A stretch of 24,245 nt of DNA from the NCBI GenBank assembly GCA_000969725.1, contig JXSR01S032933.1; one strand, given 5' to 3'. The notes beneath the pieces are model-generated. The model was not told the origin of the DNA and made no database searches. It saw only the letters and a program-made list of their open reading frames with translations. This DNA comes from Ophiothrix spiculata. Its lineage: Eukaryota > Echinodermata > Ophiuroidea > Amphilepidida > Ophiotrichidae. The position numbers and the translations under genes are program-made. Shown here piece by piece: positions 10,098-20,015 of the stretch; the stretch's first letter is position 1, and each line of letters starts with the position of its first letter.

Positions 10098-11381
10098 GCT
10101 ATGAAGAAATACAGAAATGAAGAAATGTAGTACTTCCCTTCTTAAAACCATCAAAATCACCATTCGTAGAAATAGTTACAAAATATCTCAAAGTCATAAT
10201 TATGAAGCAACATCACTTAAATTCGACACTTATACATGCAAACTAATGATTAAAAACAATTGTTGACTAAAAGCAGGAAGTGAACGAATGTCGGCCAAAA
10301 TTGCTTTGGCGAAAATTCAATTTGTTTTATATATGGTTCTGCATTCAATTTTCAATATATGACGTATATAGATTACTTGAACAAATATCGAGTGTTTAAC
10401 TCGCTGTCCAAAGTTTGGAAATCAACGTCTTTACATAATTTATAACTTCATTAAGAGAACTATTTTCAACCAACGTATAAACGTATGCAATATTTATAGA
10501 AGAAAATGAGATTGACCACCGTCTAATTTGCAAGATGCCTTGAATTTTCATCGATCACTAAATTTTTTCTTGGGTTAACATGTTAAGAAACCATCTTGAT
10601 ACAGATAAAAAGGATCTGGTACCTGTATGCTCAGGAAATCGTTAGCTAATTGATTTAGCTAGGTAGATGTAGATAAAGTCCATGGACTGACACTTGTGTT
10701 ACAAACACATTTACGATACTAGTAGAGCGTGCTGAATGTAGGTCATGGCTTCATGAGGACAAATCTGTAGGCTTTTCTTCAAGTAACAGATGACAATAGT
10801 TGGCACTAAAAAGGGTGAAGTTGTTATGTGAAGAATTATTTTGTGATGATGCATTAGTTTTGTCATATTCTTTTGGTTTATCTTATGAAATATCATCTTT
10901 AAAAAATGAGAATAAAATCCAAATAAGCAAAGTACTACTTTGAAATAAGTGAATCATTACTGCTAATAATTTAAAATGTTAAAGTGAATCAGCGACGGGT
11001 GGAGGTAGGAAAGCATGCTATTGGTAAGGAATTCGTATTGTTACATCGTACATCAATTTTTCTGTCATATCGATTCAATAATTTAATGAAATGTCATAAT
11101 GTTGGTCTGGTTTAAAAGATACTTTACTATTTTCAAAAAAAAAGTAGGTATGGATGAAGTGGATGACGTATGATAAAATGAGTCGCACCCTATGAAACAT
11201 TTAACAGGTTGCTTTTAAACAATGAGTAAAACAAAACGCTCTTTTATATTTGCCTTTTAAATGTCTATTCATCTTTAATTATTCTTCAATGCTTTCTTTG
11301 CACTTTTATATGATATGTGTCAACACTCTGTTTCATCCATCATCTTGATCAAATGTTTTGTTTTTACCTATTTTATTACAG

Positions 11382-11413
11382 ATGCAATTTCAAGCATTCA
11401 TACCTAATTACAG
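11382..11413 (+). CDS. Candidate micro-exon 4 of split gene (32 nt)
   Basis: The splice signals are excellent: TTTTGTTTTTACCTATTTTATTACAG before it (AG at 11380-11381) and TTACAG|GTGAGTTAT after it (GT at 11414-11415). The phase-0 reading is MQFQAFIPNY with AG carried over, completing AGC (Ser) with the first base of exon 14549-14595. The leading ATG is an internal Met on this model. The alternation Q-F-Q-A-F suggests a beta strand. Phase 1 contains a stop; phase 2 is open but would break the join to the next exon, whose only open frame is phase 2 entry. The end TTACAG|GTGAGT could instead be a ratchet site, but the upstream acceptor makes a micro-exon more likely. Confidence 0.6.
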
Positions 11414-11912
11414 GTGAGTTATAAATTTGAGAAATTATCAGACAAATGCATTGAAACAGAGCAAAAGAAATATAGAGGCACTATTATGATTATGGCTATA
11501 CTATGATTATGATTTATTTGTATAAGATATATCTCGAAACATTTAGTGTGAATGATAGTTTAAAGATTTAGTGATATTTCAGTAATAACATGAATAATTT
11601 ACAGCAAGAAACAAAATATTGATCTACCATATGTAAGAATTTACACCTCTCTAGACAGCTGTGAACATGATTGGTCTAATTAATCTGAACACAGGCAAGC
11701 GGCTTTTTAAAATTTATATGAATACGTATTTTTTTCGTCTGGATATTAGCTTACTAAGGATCATCATGATTAGACCATCCGGATGTGGTGCATCAAATAC
11801 ATACAAATTAACTTACAAATTAGTTGATTAATCGTTTAACACCTGATTATTTGATTTCCATTACACTAATATGGTACATTAAATGAAAGATAGTTAGTTT
11901 TACGTCGCCATA

Positions 11913-11946
11913 TTTAAATGTTGATGATATTTTAAATGTTGATGAT
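11913..11946. repeat. Two-copy 18-bp tandem repeat
   Basis: TTTAAATGTTGATGAT occurs at 11913-11928 and again at 11931-11946, separated by two bases. It is a small local duplication. Confidence 0.8.
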
Positions 11947-13061
11947 GCATGCAATGAGGTTAAAATTAACTGCAAAACATCTAACTGATACTTATATTGA
12001 ACTAATGAACTTGGAACGTTGAATAAAAATGGGTTTTTAATCTATGTTCATTCAGTGAAGCATATCTATATATCATCCACACTTTTTAGACTTCAACACA
12101 CTTCGTTTGTATATTTATAGAAATACATGTATCGGATTGAAAATTTACATTGTTTAAAAAAACTATGAACGATGTTGCTGTTTCTAAACAAAATCGCGCT
12201 TTACAAACATTAAAAAGCACATGATATTGATGAGATTGACAAAAGATCTTGGAGGACTGAAATGGTCATCCTCTGGGTAGGGCCTGAGGATACACGTAAC
12301 CACAAGTATGGCCTAATATAAAACAAAACCAGACAAACATAAAACAATTAAGTCATGCCCAAAACAACACTCTAAACAAATGATAGCAGTTACTTTAGTG
12401 TTATAGGTTTCGTATACTTTACGAGTGGCGAACAAGGGGCTGACATACATCTGCAAAATTATCCATTAGCTTCAATGACAATTATAGTACATGTCAATTA
12501 AGCAAAATGTAATTTCCCGATCTTGTAAAATATCGCAACATCGAGAAATATTGTGGGTTTTTTTACTGTTGATAAAGACGAGTTTGAACACCTTTGCAGT
12601 CAATAGTACATTGAATTTTCAAATGTCAGAGTTATACTAAAAAGGCCTTAAATGGTCTGTTAGACAAAGCGTATAACCATTTTAAGAAATACGAAACGAT
12701 CGAGAATGACTTTGACGTGAATGCACAAATGTTAATGTGCGTGATAAAATATTTAAACATTAAGCCGATGTAATGAGACTGAGTGTCTTCCATAACAAGG
12801 AGTCCGGGTCTAATTGAACTACACGGAATAAGCCACAATCAATGTTTTATTTATCGCACATGTACAAGTACGTTCTACATAATTATGTAGTAGCTAGGAC
12901 CCTCAGTCACACGGACGCTGTATTTCATTACACCGACTTTATCAAATATATTAAAATACAAATACAGGGCTTTATTAAGTATATTAAAATGCAAATGCTC
13001 ATCCTAATGGATATGTTATCAATTAATTATTTGCAATGAAAATCTAAATTCAGGTGCTTAA

Positions 13062-13410
13062 AGGTGTAGGTTCCTATCTTAGCATGTGTGTAATTTTGCT
13101 TTAACTGATTGACATTGACCTCTGAAATGCATATTGTGACATTTTAACCTCAGCTTGCCTCTTGTTTTCTCTTGAGAGGCAAAAGAAAGTGTGCAATCCT
13201 GGGGATGAGGCTGTTATGAAAATTCAAAAGAAATAGAAACTGGGTATACCAATAATTTTACATTTTGTGCTATATCTCCAAAAGTATAAAGAATGTTGAA
13301 GTGAAATTTTGGATTTATAATAAGAAAAATATGGGCTTTGATATAGTATCAAAAATATACTATTTCCGGTTGAGCCCAGTGAGATGAGAATGTAATCGGA
13401 ACCTACACCT
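13062..13410 (+). mobile_element. TTAA-flanked MITE, copy 1 (349 bp)
   Basis: The ends are AGGTGTAGGTTCC and its exact inverse GGAACCTACACCT, flanked by TTAA at 13058-13061 and 13411-13414. A TTAA duplication is the signature of piggyBac-type insertion, although piggyBac ends normally begin CCC, so the superfamily is uncertain. There is no coding capacity. A second copy lies inverted at about 18165-18631. The element contains a small hairpin, TTGCCTC...GAGAGGCAA, at about 13156-13182. Confidence 0.8.
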
Positions 13411-13828
13411 TTAAGATATACTATAGGATGTATAATATTTAAAGTTTCTCATATAATACAGTATTTGAAGCTTTTAATCAGTACCATGCTTCCGTGTTGA
13501 TATAAATACTTCTTTTTCCAAAACAGCTCAAGATTTAACATTCTGAAATGGTCTCTGAAGGGTCTCTCAATTTAACCCACTTCCAGATGGAGGTCCTTAA
13601 CCAAACTGCACATGTGTTTGATAGGGTATTTAACACAATTCTGATAAAAACAATAACAATTCTGGCAATTTATCATTATGGCACACTTTCAGCAAAGTCT
13701 ACATCATGGTTTCTTATAACTCTTTTTCTTATCTCTTTATAACTTCTTTCTTTCTAATAAACTCAATTCCACGAAATTTATATCAATTTGAAATTTGTGT
13801 GCCTGTGCCTAAATACGGCTCAAAGATA

Positions 13829-14083
13829 ATTCGATTAATCCTAAATCCTTACAGCATTGTGTCATAGTGACAATTACAAGAAGTCATGTGATGTAATTGT
13901 TTAATTAGAAAAGGTAAAGTGTACACTTTTAAAACACATATTCGATTAATTCTAAATTCGAATAATCCTAAATACCAATTACAATTGATCCTTAATCCTT
14001 ACAACGTTATGTCACTGTGACAATTACAAGAAGTCATATGTTGCAATTACAAAAAGCAAAATGTACCCTTTTTGAACAACATT
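13829..14083 (+). repeat. Two-copy tandem duplication (units about 111 and 144 bp)
   Basis: Unit 1 starts ATTCGATTAATCC at 13829 and unit 2 starts ATTCGATTAATTC at 13940. Both carry TGACAATTACAAGAAGTCAT followed by a related tail. Unit 2 has an extra stretch of about 30 bases near its start. The core resembles TGACAATTCAGGAAGTCATG at 3764, suggesting a dispersed family. Confidence 0.7.
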
Positions 14084-14548
14084 TTCTTGTTCTAAGCAAG
14101 TATGATAGATAGAGAATTTCGTAGTGAACAGTTTGTGCTATAGCATGTCTTTGCTTTATATCAAAACAAGACGCTGAGAATGTTCCTTTCTTTAGTGACA
14201 TAAAACAACATAAGCATTGGGCATTCTACACCAAACATAACAGGGATTTCAAAAGAGACAAGGTTTCTAACTAAACGGAAGTAGATGACTGGCATGTTTG
14301 GTGTTCATTTCAAGTCACTTGTTGTCCTACTTTAAGAAAGCCTGAATATTTGTGCTTAGTGTTATTCTAATGTCTCAATAGAGCATGACTATTTTTCTCT
14401 AATTGTTCCACTTGTATTATTGTATGTTTTTGGATCTTTTGGTTATAATAATGATGGTAATTTCAAATAATTAATAATAATCCTGCACGTGTCACTCTTT
14501 CTATATGATGGCTCATCATTTTTGATTTTATCATTATATCTGTTACAG

Positions 14549-14595
14549 CATTTTCTTAGGTTTAAAAGACACTTTACTTGTTGAAATTGTTCAAG
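14549..14595 (+). CDS. Candidate internal exon 5 of split gene (47 nt)
   Basis: The acceptor is TTATCATTATATCTGTTACAG (AG at 14547-14548) and the donor is GTTCAAG|GTATCA (GT at 14596-14597). Only phase-2 entry is open; the other two frames meet stops within the exon. The reading is (AG)C for Ser, then ILGLKDTLLVEIVQ, leaving one G in phase 1. Exon 17120-17303 is open only with phase-1 entry, so this junction matches with no freedom of choice. With the previous exon the joined segment reads IPNYSILGLKDTLLVEIVQD, which has the form of an Ig-like beta strand pair (P..Y...GL....V.I.D). That form is what suggests a TMEM62-like Ig domain, weakly. Confidence 0.6.
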
Positions 14596-14732
14596 GTATC
14601 AAATTTTACAACAGAAAATCTGCTGGAAATTCTTAAATTTTCGGGGTAAGCCGTCACATAAATAGTAGATATATATAAATAGAAAGAGTTTCTCACTTTT
14701 TCTGTTTGTCTTTCTGTCTTTGTCCTCGTCAG

Positions 14733-14789
14733 TTTTTCAAGGGGTGCTCTACCCTTTTGCTTATTGCTACACAGTTTTGAACTTATGAA
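14733..14789 (+). CDS. Possible alternative terminal exon
   Basis: One of the longest pyrimidine tracts in the window (TTTTTCTGTTTGTCTTTCTG... ending CGTCAG, AG at 14731-14732) is followed by a frame that accepts the phase-1 G of exon 14549-14595. It reads FQGVLYPFAYCYTVLNL and then stops at TGA. No donor is present in frame. It would replace the membrane-spanning part of the protein with a short hydrophobic tail. It may be a decoy. Confidence 0.2.
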
Positions 14790-14906
14790 TTCAAATGCCA
14801 TATCTTTACATTGCTGGAATCTTGAATGAAATAATACATTCAAAGTCGATTGATGGAAATATTAACAATTTTACTACACGTTAACAAAATATTCAAAACC
14901 TTATCT

Positions 14907-15290
14907 TCACTATAAAGTAAAATGTCAATTCCATATGATGTGCTTTATCGGTTGCTATTATTCCAACGCTTTAAGTACTTTCCTTTTTGCTGACCTTTAA
15001 AATGTACAACGTTGGTTGTATTGATAGGTTTATCTTTTAGAACATACACATTAGCTATTATAGGAACCCAAAGGTATTTTTACAAATGTAGTTTGTGCGT
15101 AATTGTAATATTTAACGAACTTTATGAAATACTCGATTGTGCTGTTGTAAAACGATATATCAGAAATAAAACATGATCGATGATTAAAGTTTTCACAGAT
15201 AATATAGGTTACTGCTATGTGGGCTTACTATTCTTTATCAGGTTAATTTGTTATTTATTATAGTTTCATCTATTTTGGAAAATGTTTATA
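14907..15290 (+). repeat. Dispersed repeat R1, copy a
   Basis: This segment aligns along nearly its whole length with 18947-19282 in the same orientation (for example TGATGTGCTTTAT, TTAAGTACTTTC, CAACRTTGGTT, TTTGTGCGT). Indels shift the frame between copies, and substitutions are not concentrated at third codon positions. I therefore treat it as a non-coding repeat rather than a duplicated exon. Confidence 0.65.
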
Positions 15291-15413
15291 ATCCGAAAAA
15301 ATATACTAAATATTTAATTACATTTTATGGTATTTATGGAGATATTATTAAGTGCAAAATGTACAATGATTAACATCCATATAAATAATGACGATGATTT
15401 TAAATCAAAGTGA

Positions 15414-15496
15414 CTTCTCATAATGATATCATGCCCAGAGCTAAATGCTTATTTATTAGATTGTTTTGATAGGATAGTGTAGATCAACAAAATTTG
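15414..15496 (+). repeat. Dispersed repeat R2, copy a
   Basis: CTTCTCATAATGATATCATG and the following 60 bases match 22518-22605 in the same orientation with moderate divergence. Identity of the family is unknown. Confidence 0.5.
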
Positions 15497-15793
15497 AATT
15501 TGTCTATGTTATCAAGTCTGCTATGCCGATTAAGTTATACTTGTCTTGATGATGAGCAATTAATTTGAGCAAATAAGAAGGATTTTAAAGAGTTTTATAC
15601 TATGGAGTATCTAGCTTACGTCAAGAAATGAAGTGCGCAATTTCATCCTTGTCATGCTTGAAAATGTGACGGTAAGCACTGCACGATGATAGATCTCTTG
15701 ACGTGTTTGTCAAATTTTCTTGGGACAAACACAGCACAGCAATGCGATATTGCCTAAACTAAAACTATGTTTATTCTCTTAGACAAACAACCT

Positions 15794-16712
15794 TACACTG
15801 AAAACCTAAACTGGTCAGTGTGACTAACTTTAAGCTAGTCCAGACGGTACACATCTAGACTAGCTTTAAGTTAGTCTGTATTGCTGGACTAACAAGGATG
15901 ATTAACTTAGCCTAGTCCAGCATGCTGGACTAGTCTCATTTTACTTGCTTGACTAGTTTTAAGTTAGTCTGTTGACCAGCTTGACGTTAGTCCAGCAAGC
16001 TGGACTAGTTTAGGCTAGTCGCTTGACTAGTTACTGACTAGTTTTAAGTTAGTCCAGACGGTACACATCTTGACTAACTTAACGTTAGTCAAGCAGACTT
16101 GACTAACGATACGTTAGTCAAGCGGGACTAGGCAACGTTAGTCAGGCAAGCTAGTCGAGCACGCCAGTGCACATGCATGTACGATAACAAGCTTTTAAGC
16201 TTAATCCACGATGTATATATAGCTAATTCGTCAATAATGTTGAGAGAGGTTTAAGAGTGACATATGACCAAAATAGTCCGTGAGCTGCATATAATCAAAT
16301 GTTATGATTCACGATACATCAGTACATAATGGTGATATTTATGAGGTCAAACAACGGCACGATGTTTTACATGCCTGTGCTGTCCACCATGTTGCCATCA
16401 ATGACTCCACCTGACCGTGCTCAGCCTGACTAACTTAAGCTAGTCAAGCCAGCTTGACCAACTTGAAGTTGGTCAAGCTCTTTTGTACTGTCAAGCTAGT
16501 CAAGCTCTCAGTCTGGCAAACTCGTCAAGCAAGGTTTTTCACGTTAGTCAAGTGGGCTTGACTAGTTTACAAGCTAGTCAAGGCTTGACTAGTTTAAAGC
16601 TAGTCAAGCCTGGCTTGACCAACGTCAAACTAATCAGGCAAGCAGGACTAACCTGCCTGACTAGTTTAAAGTTAGTCAAGCAGCTGCTTGACTAGTTAAA
16701 GTTTTCAGCGTA
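15794..16712. mobile_element. Foldback-like element of TAGTC/GACTA subrepeats (919 bp)
   Basis: The outer ends are TACACTGAAAAC (15794-15805) and its inverse GTTTTCAGCGTA (16701-16712), consistent with a TA target duplication around CRCTGAAAAC. The arms (about 15794-16165 and 16426-16712) are dense with short imperfect palindromes such as CTTGACTAGTTTAAAGCTAG followed by TCAAG. Single strands could fold into many alternative stems. A spacer of about 260 bases (16166-16425) is unrelated. Arms made of tandem subrepeats are known in Drosophila FB and sea urchin TU foldback elements. A 70-codon open frame at 16483-16695 is only the repeat translated. Confidence 0.75.
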
Positions 16713-17119
16713 GCTATGTATTAATATCAAGAAAAAGCCATATTCAACATAAAAATATTAAAGTCAAATTATTGGAAAATTAAAAAAATAAAACAAATTA
16801 CTGTGATTTGCCCACTGATATTCCACGACAATATCATGGCCAATATATATATATGCATATATATACTATATTTCCGGTGCGCACATTGAGCTAAATAGTT
16901 CGTGTCACTAAGTTACAGTCAGTGAGTTGCTCTATATTCTCTGATTACCCAGAAGGTTGTACGTATCGGTTAATTTAAACTAATATTTATTACCATAAAC
17001 TTATAGTCGTCTTATATATGTGGTCGTCCACCCAAAAGCCGTAAATGCAGCAAACTTTATTTTGCGCTAAAGGTTTACATGTCAAGATCGTAAATTGTTT
17101 TTTTTGTTGTTGTTGACAG

Positions 17120-17303
17120 ATTCACACCACCAGCAAATCTTATTTCAAGTAAATTGGAAATACGGAACATTTTTAGGACAATCAACAGAAAATATAGGGC
17201 TTACTGATCTTTGGACAGGCTTATCTCAATTATTGTATTTCATGACAACCTTTGTCGGGTTCCTTGATTTGGGGTGGACGGTCACATATGTAGTTCCTAT
17301 GAG
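17120..17303 (+). CDS. Candidate internal exon 6, membrane-spanning (184 nt)
   Basis: This is the largest and clearest exon. The acceptor is a long T-rich tract ending TTGTTGTTGTTGACAG (AG at 17118-17119) and the donor is CCTATGAG|GTACGTC (GT at 17304-17305). Only phase-1 entry is open: (G)AT for Asp, then SHHQQILFQVNWKYGTFLGQ, and later DLWTGLSQLLYFMTTFVGFL, a transmembrane helix, ending WTVTYVVPM with AG carried in phase 2. It is visibly less AT-rich than its flanks. The order is the end of an Ig-like beta domain, a linker, then a membrane helix. This agrees in outline with TMEM62-type proteins, but I see no diagnostic motif and leave the gene unnamed. Reading through the donor would add a short tail to TGA at 17350. 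Confidence 0.7.
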
Positions 17304-17427
17304 GTACGTCAATATTTTCAACTCTTTCGGCTCTACTTCTTTGATCAGCTGATTCATCTTGTCTATTTAGAAAGATGAGATTGACTCCATAGAATATTGA
17401 CAACTAGTAAACATCTCCTGCCTAGGA

Positions 17428-17555
17428 CAAGGTTACATCACTTTACGTTATTACGACAAACTAGGTTACATCAACAAGAAAATGCTGCTGATACCATAAA
17501 AAGAACATGCATTAGTAATCAAAATAAGTAGTTATAATGACAGGACCAATACGTA
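17428..17555 (+). repeat. Dispersed repeat R3, copy b
   Basis: AGGTTACATCAACAAGAAAA and the next 70 bases (including GATACCATAAA and TAATCAAAA) match copy c at 19920-20015. The upstream part matches copy a at 6485. All copies have the same orientation. Confidence 0.6.
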
Positions 17556-18164
17556 TGAAAATTTATAATTTTTCCGATGAAATGTATGTTAATTTTTCTG
17601 CTGTTGATAAAAAAAGAAACATACGCCGTTTTCAATGAAAATCAACGAGTTTTGAGCCCTTTGAAGCAATAAACATAAACCGCTACATCATTTTTGTTTT
17701 AGGAAGTAATAAGTGGTTTGTTTGATCGATCATGCTAGTTTACATATAAAAAAATTGATGACATTTAAAAAATTGATTTTGCCTATATAAGACCTTTAAA
17801 ATGATTAAAAAAGGAAATAAATGCGTTGATGTTATGTACAAAAGGCACCTAATATAAGCTCTTCATACTTGCAAGCGATTTGTATCAAGATTTCGATAAC
17901 AAGTACCTTTTGTCGCGACGAGTCATCTGATGTTAGCATCGTGCATTGCCACGGCTTGTCTTGTGCCCAATACTCGGTCGCGAGATTTTGTTTTTATTAC
18001 GTGACCTGTAGATAAGGCTGACGTGAGCCGTTATTTATCTGAAAAAGGTGACACCAAATGCAAACTTGGAATGTGAGTATGATTATTTGGAGTTTTCCAA
18101 TAAAATAAGTTTAGGTTGGACTGCTGGAAATGAAAATTGTGCATTTTATTATTTTTTATATAAA

Positions 18165-18631
18165 ATCGCTCAATTCTGATCACATTCTCATCCCCAGTGC
18201 TCAACAGGAAGTAGTATATTTTTAATGCCAAATGAAAGCCAACATTTTTTTGATTATGAATCCAAAATTTAATCTCCAGATTCTTTATACTTTCGGAGAT
18301 ATAACACAAAACGTAAGGGGTCGAAACTTCATCGGCGGTTCTGGGCGGTTAACATTATTCATAACAATAGCAACTGCCCAGATCCGATGGTTCCGGGTGG
18401 TCAACCGCCGGTTGAATTTTGAAGTGATCCCTAATATTAATTTGTGTACCTATTTTTCATTTCTTTTGTATTTACATATTAGCCTCATCCCCCGGGTTTC
18501 ATACTTTCTTTTGCCTCTTATGAGAAAACAAGACACAAGCTAAGGTTGAAACCTTGCACAATGCATTTCAGAGGTAAAGGTCAATCCGTTTAAATAACAT
18601 TACACACATCCTAAAATAGGATCCTACACCT
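18165..18631 (-). mobile_element. TTAA-flanked MITE, copy 2, inverted and interrupted
   Basis: This is the reverse complement of 13062-13410 along its length. The right end GGATCCTACACCT abuts TTAA at 18632-18635 and is intact. The left end is degraded near 18165 (TGATCACATTCTCATC is still recognisable). It carries a 115-bp insertion at 18317-18431 that copy 1 lacks. A 103-codon + strand and a 92-codon minus strand open frame over this area are products of the repeat and not genes. Confidence 0.75.
18317..18431. mobile_element. Nested PIF/Harbinger-like MITE (115 bp)
   Basis: The GC-rich insert begins GGGGTCGAAACTTCA and ends, on the other strand, GGGATCACTTCAAAA. Both ends reach CGGCGGTT further in. 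It is flanked by TAA at 18314-18316 and 18432-18434. The uninterrupted relative at 13062-13410 has a single TAA at the same place (ACAAAATGTAA on its minus strand), so the empty site is visible inside the window. A TWA target and GGG-starting ends are typical of PIF/Harbinger (Tourist) elements. Confidence 0.75.
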
Positions 18632-18946
18632 TTAAGCTTTTTAAACATATTTTGAACCCTTACATCAATATATTTTAAACCAATATCAGTCTATCAATTT
18701 ATCATCATCTGTTAGAGTACACATCAAATGTCAATTTGATGCAATTCGATGGATATATTTGATATCAAAGAGCTTTGAAATTGTTGAATAAAACGGGGGG
18801 GGGGAAATATTTTAATGTGTAAGACAAAAGGTATTTCATGTCAGCCATCAAATTGACATGTTCAGCATACACGTAACACAGCGAGTATGAATAACGACAT
18901 ATGACGAAATGTTGCAGGATATATAATGGCATTGAAATGTTGTATC

Positions 18947-19282
18947 GTTACTATATAAAGTGAATGTCAAATCCATTTGATGTGCTTTATTGGTTTGTTA
19001 CTTATTCCAATGCGTTAAGTACTTTCATCTTCCTGACCTTTGAAATTCACAACATTGGTTATATTAACAAAGTTATCTGTAGGTATCCGTTTATTTTAGG
19101 AACTCAAACGCTTTTATACAACCAATTTGTGCGTTTTAGTGAAATGTTACAAATTATGAAAAATATCCGATGGTGTTGTTGTCAAAGAAATGTCATTTGT
19201 CTAGTGCTGCATAGATTATTTCCTTATTCACAAATTGAAGTACTAGTGCTGGTAGTTTTGTCTATTGGAAAATAATTATCAC
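18947..19282 (+). repeat. Dispersed repeat R1, copy b
   Basis: This is the partner of 14907-15290. It happens to contain a 103-codon open frame (18964-19275), but copy a is broken by stops and indels in that frame and the changes do not look codon-constrained. I read it as repeat DNA. Confidence 0.6.
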
Positions 19283-19721
19283 AAAGAGTACATGTACAAT
19301 CGACCAGATTTTTATTTCAAAAATTACACAACGATTTTTTATGCAATTGTAATAATTGTCAATTGTTATTAAATCTAAACAACAACAAAATATCACAATG
19401 GAGTAAAAGTTATCACAATTTTGGAGTACAAAAAATTCACTTATATCTTGGTGGTAGATAGGTAATATGTGTTAATATAAATTATCTTAAGATTAAAGCA
19501 TGGAATATTTATCGCTTTATGTCAAACAACCAATATTTTGTGTGAAATACCCTCAACACAAATATTTTAAAACCATATATTTTAGGACGATATTAAGACA
19601 AACTAATGCAATAGTATTTATTAGACTGCATTTATAATCATTATGAGATAGTCTTACATAAGACAAAGCAGAACTGATATAATTTCTGAAACTTATCCCT
19701 GGATAAAGTGACCGATTTAAG

Positions 19722-19801
19722 AGTAAAAAAATGTAAGCCACTTGTAAGTAAGCTGTCCTACTTTTTCTGTTTCCTCGGGGGTTGTATGATATTTGCCAAA
19801 C
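19722..19801 (+). CDS. Candidate internal exon 7, membrane helix (80 nt)
   Basis: The donor is strong (GCCAAAC|GTAAGTTA, GT at 19802-19803). The frame ending there is open for 37 codons upstream. With phase-2 entry from exon 17120-17303 the best acceptor is GACCGATTTAAG (AG at 19720-19721), which has a poor pyrimidine tract. The reading is VKKCKPLVSKLSYFFCFLGG then CMIFAK with one C carried in phase 1: a basic stretch followed by a hydrophobic helix, as at a membrane boundary. An acceptor at 19706 gives phase 1 and would not join. The donor and frame are good; the left edge is uncertain. Confidence 0.35.
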
Positions 19802-19919
19802 GTAAGTTAATATTTTTGTTCAAAATTATTGTCGTAAAACATTAAATTCTCAGAGGTACTTTAAATATAAATATCAAACTGGATCAAAATCGTCAGTTAT
19901 TTCAACGACGATAAAAAAT

Positions 19920-20015
19920 TACATTAGGTTACATTAACAAGAAAATATAGCTGATACTATAAAGAAAATATACACATGTAATCAAAACAGAATAGAATGG
20001 TTATATTGGCAGGAC
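19920..20015 (+). repeat. Dispersed repeat R3, copy c
   Basis: TAGGTTACATTAACAAGAAA and the bases that follow (GATACTATAAAG, TAATCAAAA, GGTTATA, GGCAGGAC) track copy b at 17428-17555. Confidence 0.6.

Larger units (their letters stand above)
6411..11381. other. Intron 3 (5.0 kb)
   Basis: Non-coding on the model. It holds a dispersed repeat copy (6485-6625), the MITE at 7841-8005, a tetranucleotide microsatellite (8461-8575), a perfect 15-bp hairpin (9253-9290), the 274-bp MITE (9368-9641) and a juxtaposed 3'/5' splice site at 10089/10090. Stretches 6626-7840, 8576-9252 and 10096-11381 show nothing else I can support. Confidence 0.4.
11414..14548. other. Intron 4 (3.1 kb)
   Basis: Non-coding on the model. 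It contains a short tandem repeat at 11913-11946, the TTAA-flanked MITE at 13062-13410 and a diverged tandem duplication at 13829-14083. An acceptor at 13526 (TTCTTTTTCCAAAACAG) has no matching donor before stops. Nothing else is supported between 11.95 and 13.05 kb. Confidence 0.4.
14596..17119. other. Intron 5 (2.5 kb)
   Basis: Non-coding on the model. It holds a strong alternative acceptor at 14732, copies of dispersed repeats R1 (14907-15290) and R2 (15414-15496), the foldback element at 15794-16712 and a TA-rich palindromic stretch near 16840-16865. Nothing else is supported. Confidence 0.4.
17304..19721. other. Intron 6 (2.4 kb)
   Basis: Non-coding on the model. It holds repeat R3 copy b, the second TTAA MITE with its nested insertion, a G10 run at 18795-18804 and repeat R1 copy b. 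An acceptor at 17370 (TTGTCTATTTAG) could end the protein after a few codons (KMRLTP and a stop) with a 67-base intron; I consider that less likely than the exon at 19722. Confidence 0.35.

Noticed and set aside
13527..13575. Acceptor CCAAAACAG followed by an in-phase open run
   Set aside because: No donor before the stop after about 15 codons; the join 11413/14549 is better supported.
15607..15663. Open run SRNEVRNFILVMLENVT before a GTAAGC donor
   Set aside because: Poor acceptor, and phase 0 on both sides does not fit between exons 14549-14595 and 17120-17303.
16483..16695. 70-codon open frame
   Set aside because: Translation of the TAGTC/GACTA subrepeats of the foldback element.
18795..18804. 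Run of ten G
   Set aside because: A single homopolymer with no other G-runs nearby, so no G-quadruplex is supported.
18964..19275. 103-codon open frame with a YSNALSTFIF stretch that recalls GPCR helix 7
   Set aside because: It lies in repeat R1; the other copy has frame-breaking indels and stops, and substitutions are not codon-biased.
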